A stretch of DNA of 64,000 nt from Acidobacteriota bacterium (GTDB taxonomy: Bacteria; Acidobacteriota; UBA4820; DSQY01): NCBI GenBank assembly GCA_021787565.1, contig JAJYLT010000002.1, forward strand, positions 62,001 through 126,000, in the 5' to 3' direction. Position numbers and translations under genes: made by a program. The notes beneath the pieces were generated by a model, which worked only from the letters and a program-made list of their open reading frames with translations, searched no databases and was not told the DNA's origin. Position 1 is the first letter of the stretch. Each line of letters starts with the position of its first letter. Below, in pieces: positions 1 through 7,922 of this stretch.

Positions 1-47
1 GACGCGTCTCTCCAGGCGGTCACAGAGGGCTGCCGCAGAGAGCGCTC

Positions 48-228
48 CTATCCCGCGAACTGCTTTCGAAGAGCCGCCTTGTGGAGCTTGCCCGCGCTGG
101 TGAGGGGCAGGGTCTCCACGAAGACGAACCGTTCGGGGATCCAGAAGCGGGCCAACCTGCCCTCCCGAGCCTTGGATTGAAGATACTCGGCGCATGGGAG
201 TTCCGCAAGCGTGAGGCGAAGCCGCCGG
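48..228 (-). pseudogene. C-terminal remnant of an AMP-forming acyl-CoA synthetase
   Basis: Read on the minus strand, about 58 codons ending in a TAG at 48-50 match the C-terminal lid domain of AMP-binding acyl-CoA ligases. The stretch shows ARFWIPERFVFVETLP, then TSAGKLHKAALR, where the family has the P-x-T-x-x-GK-x-x-K-x-x-LR tail with the catalytic lysine. Upstream of about position 228 the family resemblance stops, and the 193-bp palindromic element begins at 241. No start codon or adenylation core is present, so this is a gene stub, probably cut by a deletion or by insertion of the palindrome. Fragment identity is fairly sure; the mechanism is inferred. Confidence 0.7.
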
Positions 229-240
229 CGCGCCGCCGCA

Positions 241-433
241 GTTCAACGTGGGAGGAAGCGAGCCCCAAATTCCGCGATGGAATTGCACTCGTAGGAGCGC
301 CGCCCCCGGCGCGACGGACCGTACGCGGGCACCGCATCCTGGTCGCAGGGTCACCCGGTTCGCGGCGAGGCGCCGCTCCTACGCAGGCGTTGAGCCGCTA
401 TCGCGGAATTGGGGCGAGCAAGCTCCGTTGAAC
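241..433. repeat. 193-bp interrupted palindrome, MITE- or REP-like
   Basis: Nested inverted repeats run from both ends inward. The outer arms are GTTCAACG (241-248) and CGTTGAAC (426-433). Next come CCCCAAATTCCGCGAT (263-278) and ATCGCGGAATTGGGG (400-414). Then GTAGGAGCGCCGCC (291-304) faces GGCGCCGCTCCTAC (369-382). The GTAGGAGCG...CGC core resembles the bacterial REP palindromes known from pseudomonads, but I cannot show homology. There is no coding content of its own. The right end supplies TTGAAC, a good -35 box for the next gene. A possible degenerate relative lies near 2749. Confidence 0.75.
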
Positions 434-456
434 TGGAGGGAATCAGTTGTTATACT
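428..456 (+). promoter_or_regulatory. sigma70-like promoter at the palindrome edge
   Basis: TTGAAC (428-433) and TATACT (451-456) are separated by exactly 17 bases. Transcription would begin near 462-464, just before the PAP2 gene. The -35 box lies within the right terminal arm of the 193-bp palindrome, so the repeat contributes half of this promoter. Confidence 0.55.
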
Positions 457-487
457 TCAAATGTATGGATTGGAGCCGGAGGCTTCT

Positions 488-1315
488 TTGGCCCACATAG
501 ATTGGGTATTGCTTTTCGGCGTGTGCATGAGCGGCCTGTCTCTGTGGGCGCTGCTCAAGTGGTGCCTTCCTCAGAACAACCCGCTCAAGGTCATCTGGGA
601 GGTGGTGCGCGCCAACGCCGCCAGGACGGCCTCGCTGTTTTACGTCCTGACGATCTCCGGCATCATATTCCTGGATATCCTGGAGACGAAATACGACGCG
701 GCCATCACCCGCTATCTGAACTGGGACTTCACGGGACTGTTCCTCCGGGTGGAGGGGTCGGCCACCGCCCTGTTCCAGATCGTCCATTTCACCGCACTCA
801 CCTACGCGCTTTCCGCGATCTACCTGTACATTTTCCCCGTCATGGGCGTCGTGGCAATCCTGGTGGCCTACCGAGACGGCGAACACAAGGTGGCCAGGAA
901 GATCTTTTGGGGGGCCGTGTTCAACTATCTCTTCATCCTCCCGTTTTACGTTCTGGTGCCCGTCACGGAGCGCTGGGCGGCTGGGGATGGCGAGGTCACC
1001 CTCCTCATGAACCAGATCTCCCCGCTTCTCATCGAGGGGCTCCGGCCCATGAGCGGCCTCAACAACTGCTTCCCCTCCTTTCACGTCTCGCTGTCGCTCA
1101 CCTTTGCCCTGCTCATATCGGAGAGCTCGAACCTGCGGCTCCGGCGGACCATGTTGGCACTCGCCGGCCTCGTGACCTACTCCACCCTGTACCTGGGATT
1201 CCATTGGGCCCTGGACGTGTTCGGGGGCGTCCTTTTCGCAGCCTTCTGCACCGTGATCGCCAATTGGGCCGTGGAGAATCTCCGCCTCGAACAGGTCCTG
1301 TACCGAGCCCGATGA
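488..1315 (+). CDS. PAP2-superfamily membrane lipid phosphatase/transferase (Aur1/IPC-synthase-like)
   Basis: An integral membrane protein of about 275 aa with several hydrophobic segments. It carries the late PAP2 signature motifs NNCFPSFHVSLS and GFHWALDVFGG, with the histidines expected for phospho-transfer. This arrangement (PAP2_3) is typical of inositol-phosphoceramide-synthase-like and lipid phosphatase proteins; the substrate cannot be told. I chose the TTG at 488 because GGAGG (478-482) sits five bases upstream and the promoter -10 box is at 451-456. The in-frame ATG at 461 would lie almost at the transcription start. Its stop overlaps the ATG of the next gene (ATGA at 1312-1315), suggesting a two-gene lipid-modification unit. 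Confidence 0.75.
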   Translation: MAHIDWVLLFGVCMSGLSLWALLKWCLPQNNPLKVIWEVVRANAARTASLFYVLTISGIIFLDILETKYDAAITRYLNWDFTGLFLRVEGSATALFQIVHFTALTYALSAIYLYIFPVMGVVAILVAYRDGEHKVARKIFWGAVFNYLFILPFYVLVPVTERWAAGDGEVTLLMNQISPLLIEGLRPMSGLNNCFPSFHVSLSLTFALLISESSNLRLRRTMLALAGLVTYSTLYLGFHWALDVFGGVLFAAFCTVIANWAVENLRLEQVLYRAR

Positions 1316-2397
1316 ACCCGCGGACCGCCATTCTCTCCTACGCACTGGGAACGGGCCACCGACGAGTGGCCGAACTGGTGCAGGGCGGCCTCACCAGCCT
1401 AGGTCACGACTGCGAGCACCGACCCCTTGAAGAGTGGGTGCCGTGGGAGTACGACGCGCTGTTCCGAAGCGGTTATCTCCTGCTGGCGCTCCGATTCCCG
1501 AAGGTCTGGGATTATATGTACAACTCGCCCTTCTTCACCCGTAGAGGAAAACTCGCGCTCCCCGGGATGGGGGGCAGGGTGATCCGGCGGTTCGCGCGCG
1601 AAGGTCTCTCGGAGTGTGACCTGGTAGTGGCTACCCAGTACAACGCGATGGAAGTAGCGGCGGACTGGAAGCGCGCCTCCGGATCACGACTGAAGCTGGC
1701 GGTGGTGATCACCGATTACGACGTCTATCCGCTGTGGGCACGGCCCGAGGTGGACCTCTACCTCATTCCGCATCCGGATCTCGTTGCCGTCCTGACGAAC
1801 CTGGGAGTCGCGGAGGAGCGCATCGCCCCTACGGGAATTCCCGTGTCCCCTGTTTTCGAGGGAATCCACGACGGATTGGCCGTGAGGGCCTCACTCGGCC
1901 TGGACTTGGCCAAACCGACCGCCCTCATTTTCGGCGGGGGAATCGGGGCGGGACCGCTGCGAGAGGCGGTTGAGGCCTTCCTGGGGCTGGGAGAGTGGCA
2001 GGCCCTGGTCGTCTGCGGACTCAACGAAAAGCTCAGGCGCTCGTTGAGATTAACGGCGCAGAAACATTCGGACCGTCTCCGCGTGCTTGGATTCCGGAGC
2101 GACATGGCCCTTCTCATGGCGGCCAGCGACGTGGTGGTGACCAAGGGAGGAGGATTGAGCTTGAGCGAAGCACTCTACATGGGCAAGAGGGTGGTGGCCC
2201 TGCCCAGTCTCCCCGGTCAGGAACGGGCCAACATTGCCTTCTTGGCCGCGCGGGGATGGATCAGCGTTTGCGAGGATCCTAGGCAGATGGGCCGGATTCT
2301 AGACGTTCCTCCGGCCGATTCTCCCGTTTCCTTGCCTCCCGCTCCACTGGAGGCGGCCGTCGGGCGCCTGGACGCGCTGGCTCGCTCGTCCTTCTGA
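1312..2397 (+). CDS. MGDG-synthase-like glycosyltransferase (GT28 family)
   Basis: A 361-aa soluble or membrane-associated protein resembling monogalactosyl/processive diacylglycerol glycosyltransferases. The N-terminus has LSYALGTGHRRVA, the GxGH motif of the lipid-acceptor domain. The C-terminal half has LIFGGGIGAGPLREA and the nucleotide-sugar-binding stretch VVTKGGGLSLSEAL with a later PGQERAN, typical of MurG/MGD1 folds. It would transfer a sugar from a nucleotide donor to a lipid at the inner membrane. The translationally coupled PAP2 gene upstream makes a joint glycolipid pathway plausible. The sugar and acceptor are unknown. Confidence 0.8.
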   Translation: MNPRTAILSYALGTGHRRVAELVQGGLTSLGHDCEHRPLEEWVPWEYDALFRSGYLLLALRFPKVWDYMYNSPFFTRRGKLALPGMGGRVIRRFAREGLSECDLVVATQYNAMEVAADWKRASGSRLKLAVVITDYDVYPLWARPEVDLYLIPHPDLVAVLTNLGVAEERIAPTGIPVSPVFEGIHDGLAVRASLGLDLAKPTALIFGGGIGAGPLREAVEAFLGLGEWQALVVCGLNEKLRRSLRLTAQKHSDRLRVLGFRSDMALLMAASDVVVTKGGGLSLSEALYMGKRVVALPSLPGQERANIAFLAARGWISVCEDPRQMGRILDVPPADSPVSLPPAPLEAAVGRLDALARSSF

Positions 2398-2763
2398 ATG
2401 GTGCTCTCCCGCCGAGGGCCGAACCACCCGTCTCGTGCGTATTTCCGTGAAAAACCCGCGCTACCAGCTGACCTCTTCGGCGCGGTTTCTGGAAACGAAC
2501 CCCCCCGATCCCGCGATGGGAGCCGAAATGGCGGTGCAAATCCCTATGGATCTTGCTGATCGGCATAGCCGCACAGCCAGCTGCCAAGGGATTGGGGGCA
2601 TACGAGCCGGAGGCGAAGAATGCGCCAAGGGTGGGGTGAGGCTCCGCGGGCTTTGCCCACGGAGCGGGGAGGGAATGGCCCTCCCCGTTCAGGAGACAAA
2701 GCCTTTCCCCCGTGAGCCACCCGCACCGCCGAAGGAAGGACCATTCGATCGCGGAATTTGGGA

Positions 2764-2799
2764 ACCCAAGGGGGGGGACCCAAGGGGGACCCAAGGGGG
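2764..2799 (+). repeat. three-unit ACCCAAGGGGG tandem repeat
   Basis: Units starting at 2764, 2778 and 2789 each read ACCCAAG followed by a run of five to eight G. The first unit has the longest G run, which is typical of slippage. Confidence 0.8.
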
Positions 2800-2801
2800 A
2801 C

Positions 2802-2830
2802 TGGACAAGAGCCGCCGCGGAGCGTATGAT
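2802..2830 (+). promoter_or_regulatory. sigma70-like promoter before the DUF3047 gene
   Basis: TGGACA (2802-2807) and TATGAT (2825-2830) are 17 bases apart. Transcription would start around 2837, at the chosen start codon, implying a leaderless or very short-leader mRNA if this promoter is used. Confidence 0.45.
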
Positions 2831-2837
2831 TCCGCCG

Positions 2838-3518
2838 ATGCGGAAGGCTCTTCTGAGCGCCTTGGCGCTGGGCTTGTTTCTGATCTTGATTCCATCCCGC
2901 CTGAACGGCATTCCCGTTCCAGACACCATGGTGGAGTCCTTCTCCAGCGCACGGGCGTTCTATTCCACCTGGAGGATCAAGAAGTGGACCGGGCAGGTGG
3001 ACCTCTCGTTCCTGCGGAACGCTGAAGATCCGTACCTGCAGTTGGTCTGCCCGAGCTCCTCGTGGGCCTTCGTGCGGAACGTGAGCGTCAATATTCGCAA
3101 TACCCCCATCCTTGCCTGGAGCTGGAAGGTGAAGGCGCTGCCCAAGGGGGGGGACGGCCGTTTCCGACCGACGGATGACGAAGCGGCCCAGGTATACGTA
3201 GTCTTCCCGGGCTCCGGACTTTTCGGCTTCGGAGCGTGGAGCAGCCGCATCCTTGGCTATACCTGGGAGACGGTTCCTGCGCCCGGCACCTTCTATCACT
3301 CTTCAAGGCCCGCCGATACCCGGATCTTCGTCCTGCGAAACGAAAGGGACGGACTGAACGTCTGGAAGTCTGAGAGCCGGGATGTGGTGGCCGACTTCGA
3401 ACAGGCCTTCGGCGCTCCGCCTCCCAATCCCAATTACTTCTGCATTCAGATCGACTCCAACGACACCCACTCCCTGGCCGAGAGCGACTTCGGCCCGATC
3501 GAGTTCCGGGCTCGCTGA
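2838..3518 (+). CDS. DUF3047 family exported protein
   Basis: A 226-aa protein with an N-terminal hydrophobic signal (MRKALLSALALGLFLILIP) and a mature part resembling DUF3047 proteins. Recognisable stretches are PILAWSWKVKALPKGGD, DDEAAQVYVVFP and NPNYFCIQIDSNDT. The family is periplasmic or secreted with no established function. An in-frame ATG at 2826 is possible, but its GGAG is only three bases away and it falls inside the -10 box, so ATG 2838 is preferred. The downstream gene begins ten bases after the stop and may be co-transcribed. Confidence 0.75.
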   Translation: MRKALLSALALGLFLILIPSRLNGIPVPDTMVESFSSARAFYSTWRIKKWTGQVDLSFLRNAEDPYLQLVCPSSSWAFVRNVSVNIRNTPILAWSWKVKALPKGGDGRFRPTDDEAAQVYVVFPGSGLFGFGAWSSRILGYTWETVPAPGTFYHSSRPADTRIFVLRNERDGLNVWKSESRDVVADFEQAFGAPPPNPNYFCIQIDSNDTHSLAESDFGPIEFRAR

Positions 3519-3527
3519 TCGCGGACC

Positions 3528-3884
3528 ATGCGCTTCCTCCTGAGGACCTTTCTGCTGATGGCCTCCATGGGAGTGGTCAGCATGCTCATGCCGGGCATCC
3601 ACTTCGACGGATTGCTCGCGCTCTTCTTCGCGGCCCTCACGGTGGGGCTGGCCAACGCGCTGCTCCGGCCCGTGCTCATCTTTTTCACGCTTCCCCTGGT
3701 GCTGGTGAGTCTGGGACTCTTCATCATCGTGATCAACGCGGGTTTGCTCTACCTGGCGGCGTGGATCGTGCCCGGCTTTCACCTGGCGGGATTCGGCTGG
3801 GCGCTCGCCGCGGCCGTCCTGATTTCGCTGGTCTCCTTCGTGTTGAACCGGCTGGTGCTGGGGCCCGACAGACGCAGGAGATAG
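3528..3884 (+). CDS. PF04020-type small integral membrane protein (phage holin family 4 by name only)
   Basis: A 118-aa protein made almost entirely of four hydrophobic segments, ending in a basic tail (LGPDRRRR). The pattern with VGLANALLRPVLIFFTLPL and a later NAGLLYLAAWIVPGFHL fits the chromosomal PF04020 family, annotated as phage holin family 4 but found widely outside phages. No phage genes are nearby, so a prophage role is not supported. It probably shares a transcript with the DUF3047 gene. The function is unknown. Confidence 0.75.
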   Translation: MRFLLRTFLLMASMGVVSMLMPGIHFDGLLALFFAALTVGLANALLRPVLIFFTLPLVLVSLGLFIIVINAGLLYLAAWIVPGFHLAGFGWALAAAVLISLVSFVLNRLVLGPDRRRR

Positions 3885-3905
3885 CGGCTCTTGGGCGGAT
3901 TTGCC

Positions 3906-4364
3906 TTAGGGCTCCAGGTCCCCGCTCTTCTGCTGGCGCTTCCAGATGGAAAAGGCCGAAGGGCGCTTGAAACGGCCGATGACGTCGGAGACCTCGATGA
4001 CCGTGACGAAGGCCGAAGGATCTTCTGAGCGGATGATGTCGCGCAGCTCCCTGAGTTCAAATCGGGTCACGATGCAGAGCAGGACGTCGCTGACGCTGCC
4101 CGTGTAGGCTCCTTCCGCCTTCAGGATGGTGACTCCGCGGCCCCCCAGCAGGAAGATCGGAGCGTTGAAGATCAGCACCACCAGGCCGACGGGGGTGCGA
4201 AAGACGGCGTTGAGCAGAAGCGAGAGCCCCGTGACACCACCGCTCAGCAGGTGGTTGGGCATGATGAAGCTTCGGACGGAGAGAACAAAACAGAGCGTGC
4301 CAGCCACGAGCAGGAAAAATCGCCAGCCCTCTCGGGCGGCCCGCAGCCCCCACCGGCGTCTCAT
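3906..4364 (-). CDS. YitT family membrane protein with an in-frame internal deletion
   Basis: The N-terminus (GTLCFVLSVRSFIMPNHLLSG, then two more hydrophobic segments) matches the first three membrane spans of YitT proteins. The C-terminus (RGVTILKAEGAYTGSVSDVL... through FVTVIEVSDVIG) matches the cytosolic DUF2179 domain. Family members of roughly 280-300 aa have further membrane spans in between. Here TM3 (IFLLGG) runs straight into the DUF2179 domain, giving about 152 aa. The frame is kept, so a short product could be made, though transport function seems unlikely. The ATG at 4364 is chosen because a GAGGGGG motif precedes it. The gene is divergent from dgt. Confidence 0.7.
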   Translation of the reverse strand: MRRRWGLRAAREGWRFFLLVAGTLCFVLSVRSFIMPNHLLSGGVTGLSLLLNAVFRTPVGLVVLIFNAPIFLLGGRGVTILKAEGAYTGSVSDVLLCIVTRFELRELRDIIRSEDPSAFVTVIEVSDVIGRFKRPSAFSIWKRQQKSGDLEP

Positions 4365-4564
4365 GTGCCCCCTCTCTTCCCACAAGGCCATGGACCGAGC
4401 CTTACGATAGCAGAGCCTGCCGCTCGGCGCCACGGGCCGGAACACCGTCTTCATTCGTCCTCCACCTTCGCCCGTCAATGGGCATGGACCACCCAGGCGG
4501 GCGCGTGGTAAGGTGACTCCTTCGGAGAAGGGACGGCGCCAGCCAGGGAAACGGGAGGTCAGGC

Positions 4565-5869
4565 ATGACCCGTAGCGACCACCACAACGCGGCCTGCGCC
4601 ACCAGGAACGGAGGCCTGAAGGCCTGGGCCACGGCGTGCGGCGGTTCGGTGAACCACGAACACCCGGCGGAGCACCCCGCCCTGCGGACCTTCTTTCAGC
4701 AGGATCGGGACCGGGTGCTCCACTCCGAGGCCTTTCGCCGCCTCGGTTACAAGACGCAGGTCTTCGTGGTCCACGAAGGCGATTTTTACCGGACGCGTCT
4801 TACCCACACGCTTGAGGTGTCTCAGGTGGCCAGGGGCTTGGCCTGCGGCCTTGGGGCGAGCGAAGACCTCTGCGAGGTGATCGCCTACGCGCACGATCTG
4901 GGCCATCCCCCTTTCGGCCATCGGGGGGAAGCGGCTCTGGACCGCCTCTTCGGCCGGGCCCTGGAGGAGAGGTTGGGCATTGGACGGCCCGAACAGGGAA
5001 AGGCCTTCGAACAGAACTTCCAGTCGTACCGCATCGTGAGCCGGCTGGAGCGGCGCTATCCGAAATTCCCGGGCCTGAACCTGAGCTGGCCCGCCCTCCA
5101 CGGCATCCTCAAACACCACACCGCCTTCGATTCCCCCACGCTGCCCTACCCCCTCGAAGTCAGCCAGCCCAAGGAGGCCGACCGCGTACGGCAATCCTAC
5201 CTCACGACCAACGGATGCTCGGGGGAGGCGCAGATCGTCAACCTGGCCGACCAGATCGCCTGGGTCACGCACGATCTCGAGGACGCCCTTCGGGTCCGGT
5301 TCATAACGGTGGAGGAACTGCGCGACCTTCCCATTCCGCTGCTTCAGAGGGCGTGGGAGCGGGCCCAGGGCGGCGCGCCGGGCTGGGAGAAGGATCGGAT
5401 TCTCTGGGGGCGGATCATGGTGCGCAACATGATCGATCTCCTCATCAACGATGTGCTTGCGGTTTCGGCCGAGGGCCTTTCGGCCATGAACTCCGTCGAG
5501 GAATTGATGGCCCGGCGCGAGCCCGTCGTGGACTTCTCTCCAGAGATGGCCTCCTCCGTCGGCGAGCTGCGGGAGTTCCTCTTCGCCCGCGTCTACACCC
5601 ATCCCGTCGTAGAGCGCATGTCCGCCAAGGCGGCCGGCATCCTGGAAAGGCTCTTCCAGAGCTTCACCTCGGACCTGCTGGAGAATGGCTCCATGGCCGC
5701 CCGGCTTCTGCCCCACACCACCCGCGAGCGCCTCGAGGAGGCGCCCGATGCCGTGGGCAAATTCCAGGTCGTGGTGGATTTTCTCGCGGGCATGACGGAC
5801 CGCTTCGCCACCGAGTTCTACCGCGTCCTCTACGCCCCCGACGAGAAGGGGATCACGAGCCTTTACTGA
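4565..5869 (+). CDS. dgt: dGTP triphosphohydrolase-like HD protein
   Basis: A 434-aa HD-superfamily phosphohydrolase expected to split dNTPs (typically dGTP) into nucleoside and triphosphate. It begins with the family opening DRDRVLHSEAFRRLGYKTQVF. Metal ligands lie in RLTHTLEV (H about residue 82) and in AHDLGHPPFGH (about 109-119). A GREGEAALD-like segment appears here as RGEAALDRLF. The length fits the non-enteric dGTPase-like group. GGGAGG lies upstream of the ATG, and the gene stands alone between the divergent yitT remnant and the tRNA. Confidence 0.9.
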   Translation: MTRSDHHNAACATRNGGLKAWATACGGSVNHEHPAEHPALRTFFQQDRDRVLHSEAFRRLGYKTQVFVVHEGDFYRTRLTHTLEVSQVARGLACGLGASEDLCEVIAYAHDLGHPPFGHRGEAALDRLFGRALEERLGIGRPEQGKAFEQNFQSYRIVSRLERRYPKFPGLNLSWPALHGILKHHTAFDSPTLPYPLEVSQPKEADRVRQSYLTTNGCSGEAQIVNLADQIAWVTHDLEDALRVRFITVEELRDLPIPLLQRAWERAQGGAPGWEKDRILWGRIMVRNMIDLLINDVLAVSAEGLSAMNSVEELMARREPVVDFSPEMASSVGELREFLFARVYTHPVVERMSAKAAGILERLFQSFTSDLLENGSMAARLLPHTTRERLEEAPDAVGKFQVVVDFLAGMTDRFATEFYRVLYAPDEKGITSLY

Positions 5870-5935
5870 TACCGGGCTCCGATCAAGACTCGGCCACAGG
5901 GGGCGGCCGTCGAAGGTCTGGCCTAAGCCCCGCAC

Positions 5936-5964
5936 TTGACCCGCGGGCCCGTTTTCCCTATACT
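5936..5964 (+). promoter_or_regulatory. tRNA-Ala promoter
   Basis: TTGACC (5936-5941) and TATACT (5959-5964) are spaced by 17 bases. The mature tRNA begins 12 bases after the -10 box, leaving a very short 5' leader. Confidence 0.7.
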
Positions 5965-5975
5965 AAAGGCTCGGT

Positions 5976-6051
5976 GGGGCTATGGCGCAGCTGGGAGCGC
6001 GCTTGAATGGCATTCAAGAGGTCGGGGGTTCGATCCCCCCTAGCTCCACCA
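5976..6051 (+). tRNA. tRNA-Ala, anticodon GGC
   Basis: A 76-nt cloverleaf. The acceptor stem GGGGCTA pairs with TAGCTCC (one G-U), followed by A73 and an encoded CCA. The anticodon arm is CTTGA-ATGGCAT-TCAAG with GGC at positions 34-36, reading GCC codons. The T arm is GGGGG-TTCGATC-CCCCC. It is a single tRNA between dgt and recJ with its own promoter and terminator. Confidence 0.95.
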
Positions 6052-6101
6052 AAAAAATAGACGGGCTGCCCCGCAAGGTGAGGCGGGGATCTTGGGGTTG
6101 G

Positions 6102-6132
6102 GGTGCCGGGACGTAGGTTCCGGCGCCTTTTT
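6102..6132 (+). terminator. rho-independent terminator after tRNA-Ala
   Basis: GGTGCCGG (6102-6109) pairs with CCGGCGCC (6120-6127, one G-T wobble) and is followed directly by TTTTT (6128-6132). Confidence 0.8.
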
Positions 6133-6158
6133 CGTGTAGGCTGGGAGGAAGAGGCGCG

Positions 6159-7820
6159 TTGAGCAACGCGGGATGGATCCAGGCGGAAGGGTGGCAAGAT
6201 TGGGCCCGTGAGGCCGTGGCGCGCCTCGGCGTGAGCGAGACGATGGCCATGCTCCTGTCCCGGCGATCGTGGGACAACGGAGATCTGGAATCCTTCCTGA
6301 GGCCGGACGGCGTGCCCTGGCCCGATCCGCTGCGAATCCCGAGCATGGCCGACGCCGCCGCCCGGATCAGGGCGGCGGTAGGCAACGGCCGCGCGATCCT
6401 CATTCACGGCGATTACGACGTGGATGGGCTCATGGGGACGGCGGTGCTGATGGGGGGGCTCAAGGCCCTGGGCGGCAAGGTGGAGGCCTTCATTCCCTCC
6501 CGCTTTGAAGGCGGATATGGCCTCTCGGAAGCGAGCCTGGAGGCGGTGCGGCAGAGCGGCGCATCGATGCTGGTGACCACCGACTGCGGAACGAACTCGC
6601 GAGAGATCGGCGAAGAGCTCGCCGCCAGGGGGGTGGAGGTCATCGTCACGGACCACCATCGCCCCGCGGAGGGGCAGCAGCCCCCGGCCCTCGTGGTGAA
6701 CCCCCACCTGATGCCGGATCACCCGGACCAGAGCCTGTGTGGTACCTTTGTCGCCCTGCAGACGCTTCGGCAGGTGGCGGTCGAATTGGGGCGGGATCTT
6801 CCCTTGGAGCCCTTTCTCCGCCTGACGGCCATCGCCACCGTGGCGGACCTGGTTCCCATGTCGGCCGTCAACCGCAGGGCCTGCAAGGCCGGCTTCCGCG
6901 CCATGGAGTTCACGCCCAGCCCTGGCCTCGCCCTTCTGCTGGAGAAGGCCGGCATCAGAGAGGTGATCCGGAGCCACCACATCGCCTTCCACGTGGCTCC
7001 CAGGTTCAACGCGGCTGGCCGCATGGAAGACGCACGGCTCGTGCTGGATCTTCTCCTGGAGCGGGAACACGTCAGGGCGGCACACCTCATGGGGCGCCTG
7101 GAAAGTCTGAACCGCAAGCGCAAGGCACTGCAGGCCTCGACCTACGAGGAGGCCTGCGGCCAAGTGTTGGAGAAGGCGGGAGGCCGGGTCGTCTTCGTCT
7201 TCTCCGACCAGTGGCACCGCGGCATCATCGGGCCGGTGGCCGCGCGCCTGGCCGAGACCTTCCAGCGCAGCGCCTTCGTGGTGGCCGTCGAGGGGGGGGA
7301 GGGAGTGGGCTCGGCGCGAAGCTGGAACCACGACGACGTCTGCTCGGTCCTCGATCACGTCGGGCATCTCCTGGTGCGCTATGGCGGCCACGAAGGCGCG
7401 GCCGGCTTCACGGTCAAGGCGGAGCGCCTGGATGAGGTGGCCGGCATACTCCGAGCGCTTCCGGCGCAGGACGAACCTTCCTCAAGGGCGGATATCTACT
7501 ACCCCATCGAGCTCGGACTGCTCTCCCAAGCCTGGGAGGCGTGGGGGGAGCTGGATCCCTTCGGGCCGGGCAACGAGGAGCCGATCCTTGGCATCACCGG
7601 CCTCTACGCGAGAGGGCAGAGGGTCGTGGGGAACCGGCACCTGCTGTGGAGCGCGCTCCTTCCCGATGGCCAGCCGCTCAACGTGATCGCCTGGGATGGA
7701 GTGCCTCGAGGCATGGAGCCATCCACGCTCACACCTTCTCGGATGGTCATCGGCCGTCCCGCGCCCGACTCCCGTCCGGGCGGGCTGCCCTACTATTTGA
7801 ACGTCCAGGCCATCCTCTGA
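6159..7820 (+). CDS. recJ: single-stranded-DNA-specific exonuclease RecJ
   Basis: A 553-aa DHH-family 5'-3' exonuclease acting in recombination and repair. The DHH domain shows IHGDYDVDG (about residue 83-91), TTDCGTN and VTDHHRP (about 163-169). The DHHA1 region shows the family GGH motif as RYGGHEGAAGFTV near residue 410. A C-terminal OB-like part follows. It starts at TTG 6159, preceded by GGGAGG; no better in-frame ATG exists near the conserved N-terminus. It stands just after the tRNA terminator and before ppdK. Confidence 0.93.
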   Translation: MSNAGWIQAEGWQDWAREAVARLGVSETMAMLLSRRSWDNGDLESFLRPDGVPWPDPLRIPSMADAAARIRAAVGNGRAILIHGDYDVDGLMGTAVLMGGLKALGGKVEAFIPSRFEGGYGLSEASLEAVRQSGASMLVTTDCGTNSREIGEELAARGVEVIVTDHHRPAEGQQPPALVVNPHLMPDHPDQSLCGTFVALQTLRQVAVELGRDLPLEPFLRLTAIATVADLVPMSAVNRRACKAGFRAMEFTPSPGLALLLEKAGIREVIRSHHIAFHVAPRFNAAGRMEDARLVLDLLLEREHVRAAHLMGRLESLNRKRKALQASTYEEACGQVLEKAGGRVVFVFSDQWHRGIIGPVAARLAETFQRSAFVVAVEGGEGVGSARSWNHDDVCSVLDHVGHLLVRYGGHEGAAGFTVKAERLDEVAGILRALPAQDEPSSRADIYYPIELGLLSQAWEAWGELDPFGPGNEEPILGITGLYARGQRVVGNRHLLWSALLPDGQPLNVIAWDGVPRGMEPSTLTPSRMVIGRPAPDSRPGGLPYYLNVQAIL

Positions 7821-7922
7821 CCTCCAAGTCTTCCGCTGAAGGACACGGCAGCGAGCGCCTGCCGTGGGGGCGATTGCTCGCGGTGTGGTACACTTTTCTC
7901 CGATTGATGGAGAGGTCACACC

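Larger units (their letters stand above)
2398..2837. other. 440-bp non-coding stretch with hairpins and repeat remnants
   Basis: No convincing gene is seen. It holds two adjacent GC-rich hairpins: GCTCCGCGGGC (2641-2651) against GCCCACGGAGC (2655-2665) with one mismatch, and GGGGAGGG (2666-2673) against CCCTCCCC (2679-2686). A motif matching an arm of the 241-433 palindrome lies at 2749-2763. A short tandem repeat (2764-2799) and a promoter-like pair before the DUF3047 gene follow. The hairpins could end transcription of the upstream glycosyltransferase, though neither has a T-tract. Confidence 0.5.

Noticed and set aside
3528-3884. Prophage suggested by the phage-holin family name
   Set aside because: The family is mostly chromosomal and no other phage genes are near.
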